Below, piece after piece: positions 7,136 to 12,544 of a DNA stretch of 12,748 bases. The notes below the pieces were generated by a model. It was not told where the DNA came from and made no database searches. It saw only the letters and a list, made by a program, of their open reading frames with translations. Made by a program: the position numbers and the translations under genes. Positions within the stretch are counted from its first letter, which is position 1. Each line of letters opens with the position of its first letter. The stretch is from NCBI GenBank assembly GCA_934292955.1, contig CAKQXZ010000059.1, positions 1 to 12,748 of the forward strand, in the 5' to 3' direction. The DNA comes from an uncultured Clostridia bacterium (lineage in GTDB: Bacteria > Bacillota_A > Clostridia > Christensenellales > Borkfalkiaceae).

Positions 7136-9007
7136 ATGATAAAATTACAACCGGTATTAAAAGATTATTTATGGGGCGGAGAAAAGTTAAAAACGCTTTT
7201 CGGCAGAAAAAAAGACGGCATTATTGCCGAAAGTTGGGAAGTATCCGTACACAAAGATGGTAAAAGCACGATCTCGGGAACGAATAAAACTTTTGCCGAA
7301 TATCTGAAAGAAAACAACACTGCGGTTGATTTAAGCGGCGGCGAATTTCCCGTGCTTATAAAATACATCGATGCGGCGAAAAATCTTTCGGTTCAGGTTC
7401 ACCCGAACGACGTATACGCCCAAAAATACGAACACGACAACGGCAAAACCGAGATGTGGTATATTATTTCGGCGGATGACGGCGCGGGGATCTATTGCGG
7501 TTTCAAGCGCGATACGAACCAGGAAGAATTCCTTGCAAAAGTCAAAGACGGCACAGTCGAAGAATTATTGAATTTTATTCCCGTAAAGTCGGGCGATTGC
7601 TACCTTATCAAAGCGGGAACGGTGCATGCCATCGGCGCAGGTTGCGTGATCTGCGAAATACAACAAAACAGCAACGTTACATACCGCGTTTACGATTACA
7701 ATCGCCGCGGCGCGGACGGAAAACTTCGTCCGTTACACGTCGAAAAGGCTGTGGACGTAATCAATTTCAAAGCTTTCAAGGATGAAACGAACGGCGGCGA
7801 ATACGAAAAATTAAGCGGCAATAACGGCGAAATACGCCACCTTACGGCTTGCAAATATTTCAGAACCCGTGAATTGAAACTCAACGGGAAATACGCGGAA
7901 AAGAACGATAAAACGTTTACCGCAATCGATTTTGTATCGGGTAGCGGCGAGATAAACGGTGAAAAGTTTGTTTCGGGCGACAGTTTCTTTATCCCATGTG
8001 GCGAAGAATTTACCGTAAACGGAAACGCCACGGCGATTTTAACTACCGAAAATACGCTGAAATATTATGCGGGAATCGATCTTGGCGGCACGGGCATAAA
8101 ATGCGGAATCGTGGATGAAAACGGCAAGATCGTTGCGATTAAGAAATGCCCGACGAGAAAGGGCGTTGAAGCGAAAGAAATTCTTCTCGATATGGCGAAT
8201 CTCGTAAAAGATTTGCAGAAAGAAACGGGATTGACGCTCGAAGGTGTTGGTGTAGGTTGCCCCGGACTTATTGATACCGAAAAGGGCAACGTGGTTTACA
8301 GCAACAATCTTGCGTGGAAAAACGTTCCGCTTATAAAAACGCTGAAAGAAGAATTGAATTTGCCCGTTTACGTTACTAACGACGCTAACGCGGCGGCTCT
8401 CGGCGAATATCATTTTGGTGCGGGCAAGAAATATAAATCGCTTGTAATGCTTACGCTCGGAACGGGGGTAGGTAGCGGAATCGTTTTCAATGGCAAACTG
8501 TTCGAAGGCAATCTCGGCGCGGGTGTGGAACTCGGACACGAAGTAATACGAATCGGCGGCGAGAAATGCACCTGCGGCAGAAAAGGATGTCTTGAAGCTT
8601 ATGCTTCGGCAACGGCTTTAATCAAACAAGCACAAAAGGCAATGGATGGCGATAAAGAAAGTTTGCTGTGGGAACTTTCGGACGGAAAAAAAGAGAACGT
8701 GAACGGTAAAATCGTGTTCGACGCACTGCGTGCAGGCGATAAAATAGCGGAAAGAGTAGTGAAAAAATACACGGAATATCTTGCGGCGGGCGTAACGAAT
8801 GTAATCAACGCATTCCATCCGCAAGCGATCGTTTTAGGCGGTGGAATTTGTGCCGCGGGCGACGTATTTTTAACGCTGTTGAAACGCAAAGTGAATCGCG
8901 GCATATTTGGCGGAACGAAGTTTTCTCCCGTTGAGATAGTTATTGCAAGTCTTGGAAACAACGCGGGTATTTACGGCGCGGCGGCCCTTGCCTTTGACAA
9001 AGAGTAA
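7136..9007 (+). CDS. manA: Fused phosphomannose isomerase (type I) - ROK-family sugar kinase
   Basis: One uninterrupted 623-residue frame joins two complete enzymes. Residues 1-309 are a small type I phosphomannose isomerase: LKDYLWGG (8-15), QVHPN (87-91, zinc-ligand His89), Glu106 in TEMWY, and KAGTVHAIG (159-167, His164). Residues 310-623 are a ROK kinase: GIDLGGTG loop (313-320), NDAN with catalytic Asp416, ExGH (465-468) and the zinc motif CTCGRKGCLE (478-487). The ROK half most resembles bacterial glucokinases. The junction has almost no linker: the PMI C-terminal strand runs straight into the first kinase strand. The expected reactions are hexose phosphorylation (glucose or mannose) and mannose-6-P to fructose-6-P. 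No good ribosome site precedes the ATG; an in-frame TGA at 7127 rules out an upstream start. No frameshift or degraded motif is visible in either half. Confidence 0.9.
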   Translation: MIKLQPVLKDYLWGGEKLKTLFGRKKDGIIAESWEVSVHKDGKSTISGTNKTFAEYLKENNTAVDLSGGEFPVLIKYIDAAKNLSVQVHPNDVYAQKYEHDNGKTEMWYIISADDGAGIYCGFKRDTNQEEFLAKVKDGTVEELLNFIPVKSGDCYLIKAGTVHAIGAGCVICEIQQNSNVTYRVYDYNRRGADGKLRPLHVEKAVDVINFKAFKDETNGGEYEKLSGNNGEIRHLTACKYFRTRELKLNGKYAEKNDKTFTAIDFVSGSGEINGEKFVSGDSFFIPCGEEFTVNGNATAILTTENTLKYYAGIDLGGTGIKCGIVDENGKIVAIKKCPTRKGVEAKEILLDMANLVKDLQKETGLTLEGVGVGCPGLIDTEKGNVVYSNNLAWKNVPLIKTLKEELNLPVYVTNDANAAALGEYHFGAGKKYKSLVMLTLGTGVGSGIVFNGKLFEGNLGAGVELGHEVIRIGGEKCTCGRKGCLEAYASATALIKQAQKAMDGDKESLLWELSDGKKENVNGKIVFDALRAGDKIAERVVKKYTEYLAAGVTNVINAFHPQAIVLGGGICAAGDVFLTLLKRKVNRGIFGGTKFSPVEIVIASLGNNAGIYGAAALAFDKE

Positions 9008-9015
9008 AGAACGAT

Positions 9016-9987
9016 ATGGTAGACAGTAATAAGATAAAACTGCTTATTTTATGGGATATTTTGAGTCGAAACACCGACGAAAATCACGCTATGAATACGG
9101 ACGAAATCATAGCCGAACTTGCTAAACGAGATATTCCCGCAACGCGAAAAGTGATTCCGTCTGATATAGCCACACTGAACGCTTACGGCTACGAAGTTTT
9201 ATCGTATAAGAAGAAATTTCATTATTACTATGTGGTAAACCGTCCGTTCGATATGGCTGAAATCGTTATGCTTGCGGACGTTATAAAGGCGTCGAAACTG
9301 ACGGGAACGCAAAAGAAAACTTTCGTGGAAAAACTTTGTAACACGCTTGGCGGATACGGAACGGCTAACGCTTGTAAGAATATGATTTCTTTCGATACGG
9401 ACAAGCGCGGCAACTCTTCCATTATTTATAACGCTGACGCCATAGAACGTGCGATAAACGCAAACAGGCAGATTTCTTTCCTGTATTTCGACTATGATAA
9501 GCATCACGAGAAAGTGTATCGCAAAGACGGCGAAAGATATAAGGTAAGCCCCATAATTATGGTGTGGAATCGCGACAACTACTACATGTTATGTTTCAGT
9601 GAACGGCATGACAACATAATAACGTATCGGCTTGATAAAATGGACTCCGTGCAAGTCGAAAAAGAGGAAAGGATTCCGCGAAAGGAATATGCCGAATTTA
9701 ATTCGGAAGAATACCGCAAACAAGTATTTTCAATGTTCGGCGGAGAAACAAAGAACGTTTCGTTGTCATTTCAAAAGGATATGCTCTCTGAAATATTCGA
9801 TAAATTCGGTTCAGATATAAAGATAAAAGAATACACGGACGAATATTCCGTAACGGCGAAAATACAGGTGAGCAAAACGTTTTATCTTTGGGTAACAGGC
9901 ACGCAAGGGAAAGTGCGAATTGTATCTCCGGAAGACGTAACGACGGAATTTAATGAGTTTATCGCAAAAATAAAAGAAAGTTATTGA
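9016..9987 (+). CDS. WYL-domain transcriptional regulator
   Basis: A 323-residue DNA-binding regulator. An N-terminal winged-HTH of the HTH_11/DeoR-like type spans about residues 5-70 (start of helix 1 at KIKLLILWDIL; wing near YEVLSYKKKFHYYYV). A WYL ligand-sensing domain follows at about 140-220, with YKVSPIIMVWNRDNYYML (175-192) carrying the WYL-equivalent tripeptide as YYM/YML, and the YRLDKMDSV strand (204-212). A C-terminal WCX-like segment covers about 245-320. It starts 8 nt after the fusion gene, with only a weak AAAGAG-like ribosome site. It is followed by a terminator, so it is the last gene of the catabolic operon and its likely local regulator. The ligand and operator are unknown. 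Confidence 0.87.
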   Translation: MVDSNKIKLLILWDILSRNTDENHAMNTDEIIAELAKRDIPATRKVIPSDIATLNAYGYEVLSYKKKFHYYYVVNRPFDMAEIVMLADVIKASKLTGTQKKTFVEKLCNTLGGYGTANACKNMISFDTDKRGNSSIIYNADAIERAINANRQISFLYFDYDKHHEKVYRKDGERYKVSPIIMVWNRDNYYMLCFSERHDNIITYRLDKMDSVQVEKEERIPRKEYAEFNSEEYRKQVFSMFGGETKNVSLSFQKDMLSEIFDKFGSDIKIKEYTDEYSVTAKIQVSKTFYLWVTGTQGKVRIVSPEDVTTEFNEFIAKIKESY

Positions 9988-9995
9988 CGGTAAAT

Positions 9996-10025
9996 AAAAA
10001 ATGGGCTTAACGGCTCATTTTTTTT
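9996..10025 (+). terminator. Intrinsic terminator of the catabolic operon
   Basis: An A-run plus TGGGC pairs with GCTCA plus a T-run around a short TAAC-type loop, giving a stem of about 12 bp including G-T wobbles. It ends in eight T residues (10018-10025), 8 nt after the WYL stop. The A-tract on the other side means it could also work for transcription from the opposite direction, but no minus-strand gene faces it. Confidence 0.85.
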
Positions 10026-10035
10026 ACGCAAAAAT

Positions 10036-10065
10036 CGTTCACTGCCGTTTGAGAGGAAGTGAACG
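10036..10065. repeat. 8-bp perfect inverted repeat before the lexA promoter
   Basis: CGTTCACT (10036-10043) and AGTGAACG (10058-10065) are exact reverse complements separated by 14 nt, so the arm centres are 22 nt apart, about two helical turns. The right arm ends 2 nt before the -35 hexamer. No T-run follows, so it is not a terminator. It fits an operator for a dimeric regulator; the protein is unknown. Confidence 0.55.
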
Positions 10066-10067
10066 CA

Positions 10068-10096
10068 TTGCGGTTATGCAGGTGTTATGGTATAAT
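10068..10096 (+). promoter_or_regulatory. Sigma-A-type promoter of the lexA gene
   Basis: TTGCGG (10068-10073) and a perfect TATAAT (10091-10096) are separated by exactly 17 nt. Transcription would begin near 10102-10105, inside the LexA-box-like palindrome, about 30 nt before the lexA start codon. Confidence 0.8.
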
Positions 10097-10101
10097 AAGT
10101 G

Positions 10102-10115
10102 CGAAAAATGGTTCG
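10102..10115. promoter_or_regulatory. LexA-box-like operator (CGAAAAATGGTTCG)
   Basis: The site has the outer half-sites CGAA and TTCG with exact 14-bp spacing, as in the Gram-positive SOS box (consensus CGAAC-N4-GTTCG). It keeps GTTCG on the right; the left half has A instead of C at the fifth base. It sits 5 nt after the -10 hexamer, over the predicted transcription start, the usual place for LexA autorepression. Confidence 0.7.
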
Positions 10116-10135
10116 TAGATAGGAGGTGAGAACAC

Positions 10136-10756
10136 ATGTATCCGAAAAACGAAGAGAAAAAAATGGAGATATATCGGTTCATAAACGATTTTTTAAGGGA
10201 ATACCGCGTATGCCCTAAAATCGAAGAAATAGCCGAAGGGGTAAATTTATCTAAATCCACGACGCATAAATTTATCGTTCGGCTGGAAGAAGAAGGGTAT
10301 ATCGAAAGGTTCGGAAAAAATCAAATGACAACCCGCGAAACGATGTGGGGAATAGACAATATTCCTATCGTCGGTTCGGTTGCCTGCGGAAAGCCGAAAT
10401 TCGCCGAGGAAGACATACAGGGGTATTTGCCCGTCAATAAAGATATGCTCGGTTACGGAGAATTCTTCGGGTTGATAGCGGACGGAGAATCGATGAAAAA
10501 AGTCGGTATATCTTCGGGCGATATTGTCATTGTAAGAAAGCAAAACACAGCGGACGAAGGTCAAATTGTCGTTGCGCTCGTATTGGACGAATACGGTTAT
10601 GATAATACGGCAACGTTGAAAAGATATTATATTGACCGGGATATAAACAAAATCCGATTACACCCCGAAAACGATGAAATGTCGGATTTTTATGCCGACA
10701 ATATCCGTATTCTCGGCGTTGCCGTCAAAGTTCTGAAAAATTTAGAAACGGAATAA
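10136..10756 (+). CDS. lexA: LexA-type SOS repressor (S24 autopeptidase)
   Basis: A 206-residue protein of normal LexA length. Residues 1-70 form the LexA winged HTH (EIYRFINDFLREYRVCP, then NLSKSTTHKFIVRLEEEGYI). Residues 76-200 are the S24 self-cleavage domain. The nucleophile is Ser119 in GESMKKVGI and the general base Lys162 in ATLKRYY. The cleavage loop reads VACGKP, so the predicted scissile bond is Cys84-Gly85 rather than the common Ala-Gly. A perfect AGGAGG (10121-10126) lies 9 nt before the ATG. Autorepression through the LexA-box-like site upstream is likely, and RecA-stimulated cleavage would relieve it. A zinc-ribbon gene follows in the same transcription unit. It could be the host's own LexA or an element-borne copy; the neighbours to the right favour, but do not prove, the latter. 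Confidence 0.85.
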   Translation: MYPKNEEKKMEIYRFINDFLREYRVCPKIEEIAEGVNLSKSTTHKFIVRLEEEGYIERFGKNQMTTRETMWGIDNIPIVGSVACGKPKFAEEDIQGYLPVNKDMLGYGEFFGLIADGESMKKVGISSGDIVIVRKQNTADEGQIVVALVLDEYGYDNTATLKRYYIDRDINKIRLHPENDEMSDFYADNIRILGVAVKVLKNLETE

Positions 10757-10773
10757 AGCAACAGGGGGAATAT

Positions 10774-10977
10774 ATGCCGCAAAAGGTTTATAAATCGGAA
10801 CCAAAACAAATGGTATGCAACAACTGTTTTCAACCTTTACTTGGTTGGAAAGAGGCGGACGGCGTTGTAAAAGGACGATGTCCGAATTGTGGCTCAACGG
10901 TAAAAGCCGGATTGAAAAATCGGCGAACGATTGAAATGGTTATCATTGCCCCGAAAGGACAAGAAGTAATCTGGTAA
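10774..10977 (+). CDS. Small zinc-ribbon protein
   Basis: A 67-residue protein with two CxxC knuckles, Cys15/Cys18 (CNNC) and Cys36/Cys39 (CPNC), 17 residues apart, the typical spacing of a zinc ribbon. The last 20 residues are basic then hydrophobic and end in VIW. The ATG follows lexA by 17 nt with a GGGGGAA ribosome site, so the two genes are probably co-transcribed and under LexA control. I do not recognise a named family. Similar short zinc-finger proteins occur in mobile elements; a nucleic-acid or RNA-polymerase contact role is a guess. The coding call is supported by the ribosome site, the paired cysteines and the tight spacing. Confidence 0.7.
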   Translation: MPQKVYKSEPKQMVCNNCFQPLLGWKEADGVVKGRCPNCGSTVKAGLKNRRTIEMVIIAPKGQEVIW

Positions 10978-11029
10978 CAGCACAAACAATTAAATAAAAC
11001 TTACACACAAAACACGGTCGGTCTGAAAA

Positions 11030-11072
11030 AGGGACAATGTAAAACCGCGTCCCTGATGTGTATTAGAGCGGT
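11030..11072 (+). ncRNA. Candidate H-type pseudoknot in a leader or small RNA
   Basis: Stem 1 pairs AGGGAC (11030-11035) with GTCCCT (11049-11054). Stem 2 pairs ACCGC (11044-11048), which lies in the loop of stem 1, with GCGGT (11068-11072) after it. The two helices directly abut, the classic H-type layout. GTTA/TAAC around AACCGG (11075-11088) may add a small hairpin. The terminator follows within 20 nt, as in riboswitches, attenuators and small terminated RNAs. No known class is recognised with confidence. Confidence 0.4.
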
Positions 11073-11090
11073 AGTTAAACCGGTAACGAG

Positions 11091-11152
11091 AGGCTGCCGA
11101 CAGACGAGATTATCTTAAAAGATGAATCTCGCTTGTCGGCGGTCTTTTTTTT
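11091..11152 (+). terminator. Long intrinsic terminator hairpin
   Basis: The left arm (about 11092-11115; core GCCGACA, CGAGATT, ATCTT) pairs with the right arm (about 11119-11143; core AAGAT, AATCTCG, TGTCGGC). The helix has about 20 pairs, one two-base internal mismatch and one bulged base, and closes on a small loop. Eight T residues follow (11145-11152). It would end the lexA/zinc-ribbon transcript or a short leader RNA, or act as a conditional terminator for the sigma-like gene. Confidence 0.85.
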
Positions 11153-11259
11153 CTGCCCAAAACGAGCGAAATGAGGTTTGCCCTACATTTTAGTACCAAC
11201 CTCGAAAAGTCTTCCGACAAGCGATTTTTATAAAAAAATCAAAATCGGAGGATTCAGAA

Positions 11260-11748
11260 ATGAAATGGAACAATGGCAGAGAAAGAGCGATCTTTAACAA
11301 AGAACAAGCAAAACTTCGCGAAGTTTATTCAGCAGCAGGGATGACAGAAGAACAGATACAGGAACTATATGAATTTGACTTGCAGAATTTTAGATTGCGT
11401 AGGACGGAAGCATTACATACTCAAAATTTACAGATTAGTGCGTTTGATGAAGATGAAACAGGCAATGAGGGAAAAAACCCTTTGTTAAAAAAATTTATAG
11501 ACAAACTTTCCATAGAAGATAAACATTTTGAAAGCGAGAGTTTTGGGTGGATAGAAAATATAGAAAATAAAAAACTTTATGAGAAAATACGTTCGCTGCC
11601 GGAAAAGGATAAAGAATTATTAACTTTACTGTTTATAGATGGGTACAAACAAACGGAAATTGCCTCAAAAATGGGTGTTAAAAAGGCGGCGATTTGCCGT
11701 AAAGTCAATCGGCTAAAAAATATTTTGAAAAGTTTTTTTGAAATGTAA
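11260..11748 (+). CDS. Sigma-70 region 4-like HTH protein (ICE type)
   Basis: A 162-residue protein. Its C-terminal third has the sigma region 4 pattern: SLPEKDKELLTLLFIDGY, then the helix-turn-helix QTEIASKMGVKKAAICRKVNRL (131-152). The N-terminal half is charged and helical and shows no recognisable sigma region 2, so it is more likely a region-4-only regulator than a full sigma factor. GGAGG (11247-11251) lies 8 nt before the ATG. Proteins of this build are common near one end of Clostridia ICEs, upstream of the transfer genes. The gene is visibly more A/T-rich, with more AAA, TTT and ATA codons, than the operon to the left, which fits horizontal transfer. Its target promoters are unknown. 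Confidence 0.75.
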   Translation: MKWNNGRERAIFNKEQAKLREVYSAAGMTEEQIQELYEFDLQNFRLRRTEALHTQNLQISAFDEDETGNEGKNPLLKKFIDKLSIEDKHFESESFGWIENIENKKLYEKIRSLPEKDKELLTLLFIDGYKQTEIASKMGVKKAAICRKVNRLKNILKSFFEM

Positions 11749-11814
11749 ACTTTTGCGGCTTTTAGTTGGCTACCACATGAGGGGACTTGATAAAAGTTAT
11801 AAAGGAGCGGACAG

Positions 11815-12075
11815 ATGAAACTTAATATAAAAGGCTGTCGTGAGTATTGTAAAGCAAGCGGAATCAAAAACTATCTTGAACTTTCAATGAAACTCGGAGT
11901 AAATATATCGGTTATCAAACTTTTTGAATGCGGCGGTCGTATCGGCTATGAGGCTGTAAAAAAAATTTATAACGAACTCGGAGAAAAAATTGTCTGCAAA
12001 ATTATAGAGTTCGAGGAGGAAACGCTGGATGGATTTAAGAGTAAGTATATCCTCATCGGACTTCGACTTTATTGA
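11815..12075 (+). CDS. Small HTH-like protein
   Basis: An 86-residue protein with a good ribosome site (AAAGGAG 11801-11807, 7 nt before the ATG). Residues about 8-52 resemble a Cro/C1-type helix-turn-helix (NYLELSMKLGVNISVIKLFE as the likely HTH, then a helical GYEAVKKIYNELG). The C-terminal 30 residues are acidic, then hydrophobic. Its last 47 nt overlap the next gene in the +1 frame, and that gene's AGGAGG lies inside this one, so the pair is coupled. It is probably an element-borne regulator; a partner role with the following HTH protein is inference. The 66-nt gap after the sigma-like gene has a 7-bp AACTTTT/AAAAGTT repeat (11748-11754, 11792-11798) but no clear promoter. Confidence 0.65.
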   Translation: MKLNIKGCREYCKASGIKNYLELSMKLGVNISVIKLFECGGRIGYEAVKKIYNELGEKIVCKIIEFEEETLDGFKSKYILIGLRLY

Positions 12076-12544
12076 GTACTACAGAAAAGGCATTTCACTT
12101 AAAAGTCGAGCGTTAAAACGATGGCTAAAAAAACATAGCGTTTCACAAGGACAACTTGCAAAAGTGCTTGGTATTTCAAAACGCGTATTACGACTGCGAC
12201 TATTCAAAAAATATAAATTTACCCGTGAAGAAATAATAAGGCTTATTTATTTTATCGGAGCAAAAGCGGCTTTGAACGTTTTGTGGTTTCCAACAATAAA
12301 TGAAAAGCGGAGGGTGATAAAAAGTGTAAGAGGAATCGATATGAAGCAAAAAACATATAAACGACAGAATTATCTCACGCAGGCAGAAAAGAGGAAACGG
12401 CAAATTATAAAGGAAAGCGATTATGCCATTCCGTGGGAAGAAAGCGATGAGTTTTACGAGTTGATCTTTTTCTCGAATGAATTGCCGAGTAATAGTTTTT
12501 TCAAAGGGAGGGATTATGGGAAACGGACGATTGGTAAACCGTAA
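12029..12544 (+). CDS. HTH protein with basic C-terminal extension
   Basis: A 171-residue protein. A helix-turn-helix is visible at about 36-60 (VSQGQLAKVLGISKRVLRLRL), followed by a helical segment up to about 90. A very basic linker and a separate 67-residue tail begin at Met105 (12341), with KQKTYKRQNYLTQAEKRKRQ and an aromatic/acidic patch after it. AGGAGG (12014-12019) lies 9 nt before the ATG. Met105 has its own weak AAGAGGAA upstream, so a second, shorter product from 12341 is possible. The tail may be an originally separate gene. The last 29 nt overlap the start of the next gene. Probable ICE regulator; the target is unknown. I do not recognise a named family. Confidence 0.65.
   Translation: MDLRVSISSSDFDFIEYYRKGISLKSRALKRWLKKHSVSQGQLAKVLGISKRVLRLRLFKKYKFTREEIIRLIYFIGAKAALNVLWFPTINEKRRVIKSVRGIDMKQKTYKRQNYLTQAEKRKRQIIKESDYAIPWEESDEFYELIFFSNELPSNSFFKGRDYGKRTIGKP

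Larger units (their letters stand above)
10978..11259 (+). other. Gene-free 282-nt stretch with structured-RNA signals
   Basis: No coding sequence is supported here. In order it holds an A/T- and CA-rich segment (10978-11015), a candidate pseudoknot (11030-11072), a long terminator hairpin (11091-11152), a 6-bp stem GAGGTT/AACCTC (11173-11178 with 11198-11203), and a small A/T stem directly before the ribosome site of the sigma-like gene. I see no convincing -35/-10 pair, so the promoter is either weak or upstream in the lexA unit. Confidence 0.6.

Noticed and set aside
8039..8539. 166-codon open frame on the minus strand
   Set aside because: It is antisense to the ROK kinase half of the fusion, including its catalytic motifs; no independent signals.
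9988..10070. Element attachment site near the operon terminator
   Set aside because: No direct repeat partner can be seen because only one end of the element is in the window, and no tRNA or integrase gene is present.
10978..11152. Cobalamin riboswitch (AAGGGA and TGTAAAACC resemble parts of its core)
   Set aside because: The remaining conserved core elements and their order do not fit, and the downstream gene is not B12-related; treated as an unassigned structured RNA.
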